Source: Clostridium swellfunianum
GTDB lineage: Bacteria; Bacillota; Clostridia; Clostridiales; Clostridiaceae
Direction of reading: 5' to 3'
Assembly (NCBI RefSeq): GCF_023656515.1
Contig: NZ_JAMOFV010000006.1
Location: forward strand, 3,642,036 to 3,706,035
Length of the DNA stretch: 64,000 nt
The notes below the pieces were generated by a model. That model worked only from the letters and a program-made list of their open reading frames with translations. It had not been told where the DNA came from and made no database searches. A program made the position numbers and the translations under genes. This document shows, in pieces, positions 1 to 9,229 of the stretch (positions are counted from its first letter, which is position 1; each line of letters opens with the position of its first letter).

Positions 1-2
1 CG

Positions 3-269
3 CAGAAGTTTATGGATTATATAAAAGCTGCTCTTAAAGGTGGAAAGAAGCCTAATGATGAGGACATACAAGAAGCCTTGAAAAATCATATTGCATTTTT
101 AAGCAGTCATGGTCATAACCTTGATGCGGGGACATTTGCAGCACAGACAAAGTTTTTTATAGAAGATGATTTTCATAGAAGTATGCTTGAAAACCAGCAG
201 GTTGGACTTTCTTACTACCTTTATACAGCCGCAGAAATGTATGCAGCTTTAAATAAAGTCAGTAAGTAA
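3..269 (+). CDS. TipAS-like ligand-binding domain, C-terminal end (partial)
   Basis: The reading frame is open from the left edge of the window, so only the last 88 or so codons of the gene are present; the ATG at 12 is internal. The helical sequence with a His-rich turn (SSHGHN), the FFIEDDFHRSML segment and the GLSYYLYTAAEMY helix resemble the C-terminal TipAS antibiotic-recognition domain of MerR-family regulators of the TipA type. Those proteins have an N-terminal MerR helix-turn-helix and bind peptide antibiotics or other drugs. The DNA-binding part would lie outside the window, so the regulator assignment is an inference from this domain alone. A strong terminator follows. Confidence 0.55.
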   Translation, partial: QKFMDYIKAALKGGKKPNDEDIQEALKNHIAFLSSHGHNLDAGTFAAQTKFFIEDDFHRSMLENQQVGLSYYLYTAAEMYAALNKVSK

Positions 270-292
270 GGTTTTAAAAGTGATATAAGTAA

Positions 293-332
293 AACAATAA
301 GAGGCAAGCTGTAGCTTGCCTCTTATTGTTTA
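293..332 (+). terminator. Rho-independent terminator after the TipAS-like gene
   Basis: An 18-bp perfect inverted repeat (293-310 with 313-330, minimal loop) contains GAGGCAAGCT/AGCTTGCCTC and ends in a T-rich tract. Because the outer arms are A-rich and T-rich it could work in both directions. Confidence 0.85.
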
Positions 333-457
333 AATTGATTAGTATTGTTACTTATTTCATAAGCTAGTATTAGGAGGAAGTTTATTCTGTATAATTTTAT
401 ATTTTAAATTTACATATAAATATAACAGGCTTAGAATTAATATTAGGAGTTGATTTA

Positions 458-1009
458 GTGAACGAAAAATCAATGTTAAAAATGAAAAAATCCGTACTTA
501 TTTCCATACCAGTTCTTTTCATTATTAGCGGACCAATGCACTTTTTGTTTGAGCTATTAGGTGAGGCTCCTATCATCGGGGCGATTGTTCCAGTTAGTGA
601 AAGTCCTTGGGAGCATCTTAAGCTGGTGTTTTATCCAATTCTTTTCTGGTGGCTTATATTTTATGCAAGAGGCAGAAAACAGGAGGACTTTTCAAAAGAG
701 AAGTGGATTGCAGCTGCTTTTGCCGCAGTGCTATCAGCAGTACTAACTATTTTTTTCATCTTTTATTCCTATACAGGAGCCTTTGCGGTAGAGTTCCTGG
801 CTTTTGATATTTTCTCATCCTTATTTGCTACAGCGGTAGGTCAGTGTTTGGCATATCATATTTTCAAGTATTCTAAGCCGACCAAACCTGCTGCAGTTAT
901 AGCATTTTTAGGAGTTGCAGTACTCCTGGTTATGTTTGTTGCCTTTACCTATAACACTCCGCATGTACCTCTATTTTTAGATAGAAATACTGGAGGCTAT
1001 GGTATATAG
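458..1009 (+). CDS. DUF6512-like integral membrane protein
   Basis: A 183-residue polytopic membrane protein with about five hydrophobic segments. The N-terminal third carries the conserved-looking stretch SGPMHFLFELLG then VPVSESPWEHLKL, which I associate with the DUF6512 family; no biochemical role is known for that family. The start is GTG at 458, chosen because TAGGAG lies at 444-449 with good spacing; the internal ATG codons at 473 and 482 lack such a site. The gene stands alone. A 10-bp inverted repeat (991-1000 with 1013-1022, TGGAGGCTAT) overlaps the stop codon and could act as a weak terminator, although no T-run follows it. Confidence 0.6.
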   Translation: MNEKSMLKMKKSVLISIPVLFIISGPMHFLFELLGEAPIIGAIVPVSESPWEHLKLVFYPILFWWLIFYARGRKQEDFSKEKWIAAAFAAVLSAVLTIFFIFYSYTGAFAVEFLAFDIFSSLFATAVGQCLAYHIFKYSKPTKPAAVIAFLGVAVLLVMFVAFTYNTPHVPLFLDRNTGGYGI

Positions 1010-1471
1010 GATATAGCCTCCAGCCGTAAAACAACACTATATGCTGGAATTGGCTTATTTGAATAAAAAATAGTTATTGAATTACATTCAGGTTAGTATA
1101 CAGGGGTTGTTTTTTAATGGTAAACTATTATATACAATTACTTAGATAGAAAAGGATTGATTTTTATGAAAAATTCAAGAAACCCTAATACTAATCATCC
1201 ACCAGCTGCATCATATGTACATTAGTTGGTGACTTTGATGCTTGGGCATGTAAAGAGGTTAAATAATACTATGTTTCACTTGTAAAGCTAAAGAATAGCT
1301 CTAACTCAAAATGAAAGACCATCAATGAGATGATGGTCTTTCACAATTATGAGTCCGTAGAAATTTAGAGTTATTAATATGTTATAGACAGAAGAATGTA
1401 ATAAAAAGAAAAGAGGTGGATTTTAGTGAGAGTTTAGCTATTGCTATGCACTCTCTCGCTAAAGATAATAT
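1010..1471. other. Intergenic region with a 13-bp hairpin and a tiny ORF
   Basis: No convincing gene lies here. A 19-codon ORF (1166-1225, MKNSRNPNTNHPP...) follows an AAAGGATTG site but looks like a fragment or chance ORF. A perfect 13-bp stem (1312-1324 with 1331-1343, loop ATGAGA) is terminator-like but lacks a T tract. Further on, AGAGGTGG (about 1411-1418) precedes GTG at 1426, which opens only three codons; an inverted repeat GAGAG...CTCTC (1428-1458) sits directly upstream of the response-regulator gene and may be part of its leader. Confidence 0.5.
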
Positions 1472-2140
1472 ATGTTTAGCATTATGATTGTTGAAGATAA
1501 TGAGCAGCTTCAAAATGAGATAGGAAATTTATTAACCCGCAGTGGGTATCGCATTATGAAAACTATGGAGTTTGACAAAATACCTAAGCTTGTGAAGGAG
1601 AGTAATCCACATTTAATCCTATTGGATATTAACCTGCCCCAAGATGATGGATTTAAGATATGTACAGAAATACGTAGTTTTTCAACAGTACCAATTATAT
1701 TTATTACAAGCAGGGATACAAATGTAGATGAACTTATGAGCATAACCTTAGGAGGAGACGACTTTATTACAAAGCCATATAATGCTCAAATTCTCCTGGC
1801 AAGAATAAATTCGCTGTTAAAGAGGGCATACCCTGATGAAAAGGCAGGAGACTTTATAGAATATAACGGAGTTAAATTAAACATACTGTCCAGCAAAGTT
1901 GAATATAGGAATAAAGAAATAGAACTTACCAAAAATGAACTTAAAATACTTCATTACCTATTGATTAATAAGGGAAAGATAGTATCAAGAGTAGACATTA
2001 TGGAATATTTATGGGACAGTGCTTTGTTTGTAAATGACAATACTCTTACAGTAAATATAACAAGACTTAGAAATAAGTTTGAGGATGTTGGAATCAGCGA
2101 ATTTATAAAGACTAAAAGAGGACAAGGATATATAGTATGA
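1472..2140 (+). CDS. OmpR/PhoB-type response regulator, BceR-like
   Basis: The 222-residue protein has an N-terminal receiver domain (acidic pair at residues 8-9, phospho-acceptor Asp52 in LLDINLP, Thr/Ser near 79, Lys in ITKPY) and a C-terminal winged-helix domain (residues about 125-222, ending in TKRGQGYIV). It forms the first gene of a cassette with a small sensor kinase, an ABC ATPase and an FtsX-type permease, the arrangement of the BceRSAB family, which senses bacitracin and other peptide antibiotics through the transporter itself. ATGA overlap with the kinase gene shows translational coupling. The Shine-Dalgarno site before this ATG is weak, so the start is the least certain part. Confidence 0.85.
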   Translation: MFSIMIVEDNEQLQNEIGNLLTRSGYRIMKTMEFDKIPKLVKESNPHLILLDINLPQDDGFKICTEIRSFSTVPIIFITSRDTNVDELMSITLGGDDFITKPYNAQILLARINSLLKRAYPDEKAGDFIEYNGVKLNILSSKVEYRNKEIELTKNELKILHYLLINKGKIVSRVDIMEYLWDSALFVNDNTLTVNITRLRNKFEDVGISEFIKTKRGQGYIV

Positions 2141-3156
2141 ATTTAGGGGATTATTTGAATGAAAGAATAAAAGGTATTTTTTTAAATTTTATAGCATTAA
2201 TCACCCTAAGTACATTTCTTTTTAGTGTGGGAAATACCTTTGATACTATAATTACTATTGCAGTAACTTGGACTTTGATATATACAGCATTTTTAACATA
2301 TGAGTATAGAAGAAGAAAGTTATATTACGATGATATTTTAAAAACTTCAGAAAAACTGGACAAAAAATATTTGATGGGAGAAATAATCGACAAGCCTCCA
2401 TTTATAGATGCAGTTCCGTACTACAATTTAATTAAGAAAGCCGGCAAATCCATGCTTGAAGAAGTAAATAAGATTAAGGCTTCCCGCAATGAATATAAGG
2501 AATATATCGAGCAGTGGATACATGAGGTTAAGACACCTATATCCGCTATTAAACTTATAGAAGAAAATAATAGGACAAGTACTTCAAGAACTGTACTGGA
2601 GGAGCTTGAAAATATAGACAGATATGTTGAGCAGGCATTATTCTATGCCAGGAGCGAGGAAACCCAGAAGGACTATCTTATAAAAGAAATTTCGCTGGAA
2701 CAGTGTGTCAATAAGATACTCATTAGAAATAAACATATGTTCATTCTTAATAATATAGATGTAAATTTAGTAGAGCTTAATAAGAGTGTATACTGCGACA
2801 GTAAGTGGCTGGAGTTTATAATCAATCAAATAATAGTTAATGCAGTAAAGTATAGAAGAAGCCAGCTTCCCATGGTTAAGATTTACTCAAAGGATATTAA
2901 GAATGGTATACAGCTTATTATTGAAGATAACGGAATAGGAATACCCGATAATGAAATCAGCCGTGTATTTGATAAGGGCTTTACAGGAAGCAAAGGACGG
3001 CAAAATCACAAGTCTACAGGAATTGGCCTGTATCTTTGCAAAAAGCTTTGTGATAAATTAGGTTTATTAATAGCAGCAGACTCAAAAGAAAACTTTTATA
3101 CAAAAGTAATAATTACTTTTCCTAAAGGTAACTTTTGCAAGGATGGAGCCATATAG
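2137..3156 (+). CDS. Intramembrane-sensing histidine kinase, BceS-like
   Basis: Two N-terminal transmembrane helices (about residues 14-33 and 36-55) are separated by only a couple of residues, so there is no extracellular sensor domain. This is the hallmark of BceS-type kinases, which receive their signal from the partner ABC transporter. The H box is IHEVKTPISAIKL with His129; the ATPase domain shows an N box (NQIIVNAVKY), DNGIGIP and a late GxGLYLCKKL motif. The 339-residue length is typical. It would phosphorylate the upstream regulator. A short stem GAGCC/GGCTC followed by six T residues (3146-3166) overlaps the stop codon and could partly separate this unit from the transporter genes. 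Confidence 0.88.
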   Translation: MNLGDYLNERIKGIFLNFIALITLSTFLFSVGNTFDTIITIAVTWTLIYTAFLTYEYRRRKLYYDDILKTSEKLDKKYLMGEIIDKPPFIDAVPYYNLIKKAGKSMLEEVNKIKASRNEYKEYIEQWIHEVKTPISAIKLIEENNRTSTSRTVLEELENIDRYVEQALFYARSEETQKDYLIKEISLEQCVNKILIRNKHMFILNNIDVNLVELNKSVYCDSKWLEFIINQIIVNAVKYRRSQLPMVKIYSKDIKNGIQLIIEDNGIGIPDNEISRVFDKGFTGSKGRQNHKSTGIGLYLCKKLCDKLGLLIAADSKENFYTKVIITFPKGNFCKDGAI

Positions 3157-3221
3157 GCTCTTTTTTGCGGTCTTGAGACTTTAATACAACATGCTAAGCT
3201 TTAAAGTTGGATATCTTTAAG

Positions 3222-3235
3222 TGACAAAGTTGTAA
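3222..3235 (+). promoter_or_regulatory. Candidate BceR-type operator upstream of the transporter genes
   Basis: The sequence TGACA-AAGT-TGTAA fits the TnACA-N4-TGTAA consensus described for binding sites of BceR-like regulators in Firmicutes. It lies between the kinase gene and the ABC ATPase gene, where the inducible transporter promoter is expected. TATAAA at 3237-3242 is a possible but poor -10 element. Function is inferred from motif and position. Confidence 0.55.
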
Positions 3236-3303
3236 CTATAAAGTAAGGTTAAATCGAATCAAGCAGAGAAGAAATTGTGTACAATATAACTGAGGTGAGG
3301 GTA

Positions 3304-4071
3304 TTGGATAAGATACTAGATATAAAAAATGTAGAAAAGTACTATGGAAACAAAGGAAATGTGGTTAAGGCTATTGACGATATGAGCTTTCAAGTATTCA
3401 AGGGAGAGTTTGTTGGGGTTATGGGGCCCTCTGGTTCAGGTAAAACAACTTTATTAAATATCATATCTACAATTGATGAAGTAAGCTCAGGATATATTCA
3501 TATAGACGGCAATGATTTAACGAAAATTAATCAAAAGGATATTGCAAAGTTTAGAAGGGAAAACCTAGGTTTCATCTTTCAGGATTTTAACCTGTTGGAT
3601 ACTCTGACAATTCATGAGAACATAGCTTTGGCACTCACAATTAACAGGCATAAAAAGCAGGACATAGACAGCAAGGTAAAGGCTGCAGCTGCAGAATTAG
3701 GTATAGAGGATATTCTTCAAAAGTACCCCTATGAGGTTTCAGGAGGGCAGAAGCAGAGATGTGCCTGTGCCAGAGCCTTAATTACAAATCCAAAGCTTAT
3801 TTTGGCTGACGAGCCGACGGGTGCGTTGGACTCAAGGTCGGCTCAAATGCTTATAGAAATGATTTCGCATCTTAATAAGGAACTAGGAGCTACTATTCTA
3901 ATGGTAACTCATGATTCCTTCACTGCAAGCTACTGTGACAGAATTTTGTTTATTAAGGACGGCAAGATATTTACAGAGCTTATAAAGGGACAAAACACCC
4001 GAAAGCAATTTTTTAATCAGATTCTGGATGTGGTGGCGCTCTTAGGGGGTGATGTGAGAGATGTACGCTAA
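3304..4071 (+). CDS. ABC transporter ATP-binding protein, BceA-like
   Basis: ATPase subunit of a peptide-antibiotic resistance and sensing transporter. Walker A is GPSGSGKTT, the Q loop is FQDFNLLD, the signature is VSGGQKQR and Walker B is LILADEPTGALD, with the switch His in VTHDS. I prefer the TTG at 3304 (product starting MDKILDIKNVEKYYG) because GAGGTGAGG at 3292-3300 sits just before it; the upstream GTG at 3277 in the same frame has no ribosome binding site. The C-terminal extension after the H loop is typical of BceA relatives. The last 11 bases overlap the permease gene. It probably works with the two-component system just upstream. Confidence 0.9.
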   Translation: MDKILDIKNVEKYYGNKGNVVKAIDDMSFQVFKGEFVGVMGPSGSGKTTLLNIISTIDEVSSGYIHIDGNDLTKINQKDIAKFRRENLGFIFQDFNLLDTLTIHENIALALTINRHKKQDIDSKVKAAAAELGIEDILQKYPYEVSGGQKQRCACARALITNPKLILADEPTGALDSRSAQMLIEMISHLNKELGATILMVTHDSFTASYCDRILFIKDGKIFTELIKGQNTRKQFFNQILDVVALLGGDVRDVR

Positions 4072-6106
4072 ACTGGCTTTAAGCAATGCAAGGCGGTCTA
4101 TTAAGGATTATGTAATTTATTTTGTTACACTAATTATATGCGTCAGCTTGTTTTATGCCTTTATGTCATTATCAAGCTCACATTACGAATTAATAACAGA
4201 GGATTCCTATAATTTTGAATATCTTAAAATCATGATGAAATACACCACATATATTATAACAGGTTTGCTTATTGTGCTTATAGGTTATGTGAATAAATAT
4301 ATGATGAAGAGACGCAAAAGAGAATTTGCAACCTATATATTACTAGGCATTCCACAAAGAAATGTAGCCTTTATGTTTTTTATTGAGACCTTGGTAATGG
4401 GTATGGTCTCTATAGCTTTTGGAATATTTCTCGGAACCTTGTTTTCACAGCTGGTTACTGCTTTAATTCTTATGACTGCAGAACAAAAGATTATATTTTC
4501 CTTTAAGCTTTATATAGATACTGTCATAATAACCTTGTTGTTTTTTACTGCAATGTTTTGCATAATTGGGCTTATGAATGTAAGAACTTTAAGTAAGATT
4601 AAGTTGATTCATATGCTGAATGATGAAAAGAAAACTGAATTTCAGTTTAAGAGAGGTAAGCTAGTATATATTTGTGTATTTATTGCAGCAATTTTACTTT
4701 ATATACTGTGTGGCTATTCTGTCCATAGAATTTTGCGGGTGGTGGGAAATCCTGAGTTAAAGCAAGGCAATGAAATGACATATTTTGGGCTGGCAATAAC
4801 GGGCTTTATTGCAGGAACCTATGCACTGTTCTACTCCTTGGCTTATGTGCTAATTGTAGTTAAAGAAAGATGGATAAGGTTTAAGTATGAGTACACGAAT
4901 TTATTTTTAATAGGAGCAGTAGTTTCAAAAATAAAGACAGCACCTATCCTAATGGCTACAATCTCTTTAACTTTCTTAGGTGCAGCCTTGAGCTTTGCTT
5001 TGACACTTTTATTGTCGCAGTGGAGTTTAGGCTATTTAGATAATAGAATTCCCTTTGATACAGTTGCAGCAAGCAAGCTAAATATTATGAGTAAGTCAGA
5101 AGATATATCTAAAATTGATTATAGTGGTTTAGTAAAGCATTTAAGCAGTGAAAATTATAATTTTAAGGATTATTGTGAGGTAGAACAATACTATATTTAT
5201 GATAAAAAACTCTATAATACAGATATAAAAAATAAGCCGCTGTTTGCTATAGGTTTAAGTGATTATAACAAATTAAGAAAAATGCTTGGATATAGTGAAG
5301 TAAAGCTTAATGGTAATGAATTTACAACCCAGTGGCTGAAGCTTGTAGATGATAAGCTCATCAATGAGTATATAAGTGAAAATAAAGCTTTGAAAATAGA
5401 AGGCAAGGAGTTGAAGCTTAGCAGAGATCCATACTACAAAGATTCTATTGGAGAGTATATTTATAATTCTCGTGAGGGCGGTCTTGTAGTTTTGCCTGAT
5501 GAGTGGTGTAAAAGCTTAGCCTTAGCAGCTAAGGACTTTTACGCTAATACAAATAAGAAGATGGCCTATGATGAGGCAGTAAAGCTTGAAAATGAGCTTA
5601 TACCAAACTGGTTTACGAAAACTTACAGCAATATGCTTAGTGAGAAGGGTAAGAGTAGAGCTTTAATAATTAGATTGAAGGTAGCAGAGAGAAGTGAAGT
5701 GCTAAATGCTACCTTAGGTATGAGAATCCTTGGAATATATGGAGGTACTGTTTTACTCATGATAAGCTTAACAGTACTAGCACTGCAGCAGCTATCAGAC
5801 TCTATTGAGCATAAAGCGAGATTTAGTACTTTAAGAAAGCTGGGAATAGATAATAAAGAGACAGGCAGAATAATTTTAAAGCAAATATCACTGTATTTTA
5901 CAATGCCAATAATTGTTGCAGTCTTTGGCTTCTATATATTTTTAAATGCTTTTAAGACTGCAAGCAAAACGTTAATTGATATATACATCGGGAATAAGGC
6001 TTTTATGTTCAATATAGGTATAGCCTTAATACTAATTGTAGTTATTTATGCATGTTATTTTGCAGCTACCTATTATTCCTTTAAGCGGAATATTGAAAGT
6101 AGGTAG
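4061..6106 (+). CDS. FtsX-type ABC permease, BceB-like
   Basis: A 681-residue membrane subunit with the BceB arrangement: about seven N-terminal transmembrane helices, a large extracytoplasmic domain (roughly residues 340-540) between helices seven and eight, and three C-terminal helices. The extracytoplasmic domain is where such transporters recognise bacitracin, lantibiotics or their lipid II complexes. GGGGGTGAT lies just upstream of the ATG within the end of the ATPase gene. Substrate cannot be read from the sequence. The gene ends 80 bases before a terminator. Confidence 0.88.
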   Translation: MYAKLALSNARRSIKDYVIYFVTLIICVSLFYAFMSLSSSHYELITEDSYNFEYLKIMMKYTTYIITGLLIVLIGYVNKYMMKRRKREFATYILLGIPQRNVAFMFFIETLVMGMVSIAFGIFLGTLFSQLVTALILMTAEQKIIFSFKLYIDTVIITLLFFTAMFCIIGLMNVRTLSKIKLIHMLNDEKKTEFQFKRGKLVYICVFIAAILLYILCGYSVHRILRVVGNPELKQGNEMTYFGLAITGFIAGTYALFYSLAYVLIVVKERWIRFKYEYTNLFLIGAVVSKIKTAPILMATISLTFLGAALSFALTLLLSQWSLGYLDNRIPFDTVAASKLNIMSKSEDISKIDYSGLVKHLSSENYNFKDYCEVEQYYIYDKKLYNTDIKNKPLFAIGLSDYNKLRKMLGYSEVKLNGNEFTTQWLKLVDDKLINEYISENKALKIEGKELKLSRDPYYKDSIGEYIYNSREGGLVVLPDEWCKSLALAAKDFYANTNKKMAYDEAVKLENELIPNWFTKTYSNMLSEKGKSRALIIRLKVAERSEVLNATLGMRILGIYGGTVLLMISLTVLALQQLSDSIEHKARFSTLRKLGIDNKETGRIILKQISLYFTMPIIVAVFGFYIFLNAFKTASKTLIDIYIGNKAFMFNIGIALILIVVIYACYFAATYYSFKRNIESR

Positions 6107-6186
6107 GATGCAGGCTTGCAGAAGGGGAGATGGAAGTCTGCGGTATATTGATTAAGGAAAACCGTACTGCAAATAAATGAAGACTA

Positions 6187-6226
6187 TAGCTTTAGCCATT
6201 AGTAACACTTGGCTAAGGCTATTTTT
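6187..6226 (+). terminator. Terminator of the BceAB-like unit
   Basis: Twelve-bp stem (6187-6198 with 6210-6221, one G-U pair, TAGCTTTAGCCA) followed by five T residues. Confidence 0.8.
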
Positions 6227-6339
6227 GCGTAAAAAATGTATCGTAAGAAGAATTGTATGTTACAAAATATGGTATAATAAAATGATAATTAATATTTATG
6301 CGTTAAATTTAAATAAAACTAAATGGGGAGGTTGTAAAA

Positions 6340-6846
6340 ATGAAAAAAGCTCTTATAGTTATTGATATACAAAAGGATTATTTTGAAAATGGGAAATTTC
6401 CATTATGGAATACTGAAAATACCTTAAATAATGTGGAAAAAGCTATTGAAAAAGCAAATACCAATAATATACCTGTAATTTTGATTCAGTACGTTGCAGA
6501 AGCTGGTTCCATATTTTTTAATGAAGGTACGGAAGGAGCAGAAATTCATCCAAGAATATTAAAGGCTGCTCAAAATGCAAAGAAAGTTGTAAAGAGATTT
6601 GCAGATAGCTTTCATCAGACAAACCTAGAGGAAGTATTATCGAAGCTTGGAGCAGAAGAAATTCTTATATGCGGAATGATGACACAAAACTGTGTTGTTT
6701 TCACCGCTATTTCTAAAGCGGCAGAAAAATATAGTGTAAAGATATTATCTGATTGCTGTACTACTGTAAGCAAGCCAATACATCTAATTGCACTCCGAGG
6801 AGTTTCAACTCGTGTAGAGCTATTAGATTATAACGAAGCTATTTGA
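6340..6846 (+). CDS. Isochorismatase-like cysteine hydrolase
   Basis: The 168-residue protein has the fold signature of the isochorismatase/nicotinamidase superfamily. The likely catalytic triad is Asp9 (VIDIQKDYF), Lys85 (KKVVKRF) and Cys118 (GMMTQNCV), followed by the usual cis-peptide region. Members hydrolyse amides or isochorismate; the substrate here cannot be told, and small stand-alone members of this size are often YcaC- or pyrazinamidase-like. GGGGAGG lies before the ATG. The next gene follows after 37 bases, so the two may share a transcript. Confidence 0.85.
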   Translation: MKKALIVIDIQKDYFENGKFPLWNTENTLNNVEKAIEKANTNNIPVILIQYVAEAGSIFFNEGTEGAEIHPRILKAAQNAKKVVKRFADSFHQTNLEEVLSKLGAEEILICGMMTQNCVVFTAISKAAEKYSVKILSDCCTTVSKPIHLIALRGVSTRVELLDYNEAI

Positions 6847-6883
6847 AACATATAGCTTAATTTTCATGAAGGAGAATATATAA

Positions 6884-8218
6884 ATGACTACAGATAACCA
6901 AAAGGAACCAAGGAAGAAGATATACAGAATAGGTGCTTGGATTTGTGCAGCTATTGCTCTTTTGTTTGTTTTTTATTTGGGTTACTATAAATATCAGCAA
7001 AACAAGCTTAAATTTCATCCTGAAGGCTTCTCTGTTCAAGTTAATAGTAAAGACCTTACTGCCTCAGGGAAAAAATGGCTGGAAGCATATACTGAGCGAT
7101 ATAGGGGAAAATACGTCCCTAAAAACCAAAAGGTAGTTGAACAATCTATTGATAACCTTGAAATTAAAGAAGCTAATGTGCTTCAGATTGATTTTTCCAT
7201 TAAGGCAAAGAAATTAGATGAAAAAACCTCAGCTAACTGGAATGGTACTCTTGAAGAAAATAAAGTTAAATGCCAGTGGGTTCTATGGTTTAAGGTAGAA
7301 GAAAAGTCAGACGGAACCTTTATTTATACTGCAACCAGATTTCAAAGGCCAGCTGGCTACGACTTGGAAAAATATCAGACTAGCGGTCAAAAAGAAAGAG
7401 ATGAGTATAAACAGAAGTATGAGGCTGAAACTCCCTATGAAAAACAGCAGTACACTTACAAAATAGAAAATAAAATTTGTTATGTAAGCTACGACGGGGG
7501 AACTACATGGAAGGAAGTTCCTGTACCACTAAAGGATTTGGTTGAAGTTGGAGACGGCAGAGCCTATTATAATAAGCTGCAGGAAAAAAGCTATGTGATT
7601 ACCCCTGAGAAAACTGCCTTTGTCTACGGGGGCACTAGAGAAAAAGCTCTCATGATTACTTATTCAGAAGATAAGGGAAGCACTTGGAAAACGTCAGAAA
7701 TAAGTAAAAACATAGATAGTATAAGAGTGAAGTTTTGCAGTTTTCCAAAGGTTAATGTGGGTTATGTAATTGCAACAAGTGGAAGAGCCATGTCTCAAGA
7801 AGGGCAAACAATCTTTAAAACAACAGATGGTGGCAGCACCTGGAAAGAAGCTGGAGTTGGACCTAGCTCATGGCTCCTACAGTCAGCAGGTTTTGTAGAG
7901 GAGAACCTTGGCTTTATGAGTTATCCTAAGGTGCAAGGAGGTAAAACTAATTTTTATAGAACAGAAGATGGGGGGAAAACCTTTGAACCCGTAATGCTGC
8001 CTGTGAACAAACAGGAATGGATGGGTTTAACCTCTGAACCGTTTATTCAGCCTCAAACTCCCTATATTGAAAACGGACAAATGTTTCTTCTAGTAGGACA
8101 GGGGGAGCAAGGCGATTTCAAGGGAGGCACTATAATGGCAAAATATAAGTCAGAGGATAAAGGAAAGACCTGGACCTTTGTAGAATTAGTGGAGCCGCCT
8201 TCAAAAGAAAGAGGATAA
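6884..8218 (+). CDS. Membrane-anchored BNR/Asp-box repeat protein
   Basis: A short cytoplasmic start is followed by one transmembrane helix (about residues 17-37), then an extracytoplasmic domain. At least five Asp-box (BNR) motifs of the S-x-D-x-G-x-T-W type are visible: YDGGTTW, EDKGSTW, TDGGSTW, EDGGKTF and EDKGKTW. Such repeats form beta-propellers found in sialidases and many carbohydrate-binding exoproteins, but no sialidase catalytic residues were identified. The role may be binding of an extracellular ligand. It has its own AAGGAGAA site and ends before a bidirectional terminator. Confidence 0.8.
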   Translation: MTTDNQKEPRKKIYRIGAWICAAIALLFVFYLGYYKYQQNKLKFHPEGFSVQVNSKDLTASGKKWLEAYTERYRGKYVPKNQKVVEQSIDNLEIKEANVLQIDFSIKAKKLDEKTSANWNGTLEENKVKCQWVLWFKVEEKSDGTFIYTATRFQRPAGYDLEKYQTSGQKERDEYKQKYEAETPYEKQQYTYKIENKICYVSYDGGTTWKEVPVPLKDLVEVGDGRAYYNKLQEKSYVITPEKTAFVYGGTREKALMITYSEDKGSTWKTSEISKNIDSIRVKFCSFPKVNVGYVIATSGRAMSQEGQTIFKTTDGGSTWKEAGVGPSSWLLQSAGFVEENLGFMSYPKVQGGKTNFYRTEDGGKTFEPVMLPVNKQEWMGLTSEPFIQPQTPYIENGQMFLLVGQGEQGDFKGGTIMAKYKSEDKGKTWTFVELVEPPSKERG

Positions 8219-8255
8219 TAAAGCTTAGATAACATAGATTTTTTATTAAAAACTC

Positions 8256-8288
8256 AATATAGGGAACTTCTAGGAAGTTCCCTATATT
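8256..8288. terminator. Bidirectional terminator between convergent genes
   Basis: Perfect 15-bp inverted repeat (8256-8270 with 8274-8288, loop TAG) with A/T-rich outer arms, placed between the BNR protein gene and the converging MerR gene. Confidence 0.8.
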
Positions 8289-8304
8289 AAATACCTAACC
8301 TTAG

Positions 8305-9033
8305 TTACAGCTGCACCTTATTGTCTTTACTTATTAGCTCATAAAAAGCTGATATGGCTTTTATCATCTCTAAATTAACCTTGTCTAAATAAATGTTTAT
8401 ATTTTCTATTAAATCCCTTGTGTTTGATTCATTATATATAAATTTGTGAAGTTCTTTCTTTAGCATTTCCATACTATAAAAATTATGCTTTATTTTTATA
8501 GAGTACTTTAAGGCATGAATAATAAGTATTACTTTAATTTGCTCTTCATCAAACAATCTATAGTTATTGCCATCCCCTCTAACTGATGAAATTAATCCAA
8601 TATTTTCCCAGTAGCGTATTGTTGTGATATTTACATCTGTAATTTTGCTTATTTCCTTTATTGTCATTAAATTATTTTTATCTTTTTTTATGTTATTACC
8701 TCTATAATCTAAATTTTTTATAAGATTCAGCCCAACCTTCTCTAATCTCACTTTCTCGGCATATAAATCCGCTTGGGCTTTAGTAATCATCCATAATGCT
8801 TTGTCTGAATTGCCCTTCATATGCTCCTTCAAAAGCTCTCCAGTAAATTCTAGGCTATAGCCTTTTACCATCTTTCTAATACTTATAAAATAATCAAGAT
8901 GAAGCTGTGTAAAAATTCTATATCCAGAATCCGTTCTTTTAACAGGTGGGATAATTCCCATATCTTCGTATATTCTAAGGGTTGATGTGCTGATATTTAA
9001 TTTTCTAGCTATATCTATAGGTCTATATTCCAT
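8305..9033 (-). CDS. Regulator with two MerR helix-turn-helix domains
   Basis: Ordinary MerR proteins have one winged helix-turn-helix and dimerise. This 242-residue protein has two in tandem: residues about 1-70 (DIARKLNISTSTLRIYEDMG, then GYRIFT) and about 122-190 (KEISKITDVNITTIRYWENIG, then NYRLFDEEQ), joined by a helical linker. The C terminus is a coiled helix without a recognisable ligand domain. It is divergent from the Imm-5-like gene, sharing a 196-bp intergenic region with TATAAT at 9141-9146. A second protein of this layout is encoded at 11993. Target and signal are unknown; one polypeptide could occupy both half-sites. Confidence 0.8.
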   Translation of the reverse strand: MEYRPIDIARKLNISTSTLRIYEDMGIIPPVKRTDSGYRIFTQLHLDYFISIRKMVKGYSLEFTGELLKEHMKGNSDKALWMITKAQADLYAEKVRLEKVGLNLIKNLDYRGNNIKKDKNNLMTIKEISKITDVNITTIRYWENIGLISSVRGDGNNYRLFDEEQIKVILIIHALKYSIKIKHNFYSMEMLKKELHKFIYNESNTRDLIENINIYLDKVNLEMIKAISAFYELISKDNKVQL

Positions 9034-9229
9034 TTTGATCCTCCATTTAAAAAGATTAAATATTATTATAAGGTTTTTAAATAGGATTTCTTATATTTAC
9101 TGAAATTGGTTTATAAAAGTTTCTAAGTGCATTAATGTTATATAATTAGATTGTAACATTCACTCTGTTTAAATAAAACAAGTTTAAGGGAGGTTTATTA
9201 TAGGAAAACATAAAGATGGGCATAGCTAT

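Noticed and set aside
1166-1225. 19-codon ORF with AAAGGATTG before it
   Set aside because: Too short and with no similarity that I recognise; kept only as a note in the intergenic entry.
6177-6365. 62-codon ORF between the BceB-like and isochorismatase-like genes
   Set aside because: It spans the terminator hairpin and overlaps the next gene in another frame.
6884-8218. Asp-box protein as a sialidase
   Set aside because: The repeats are present, but the Arg triad and Tyr nucleophile of sialidases could not be identified.
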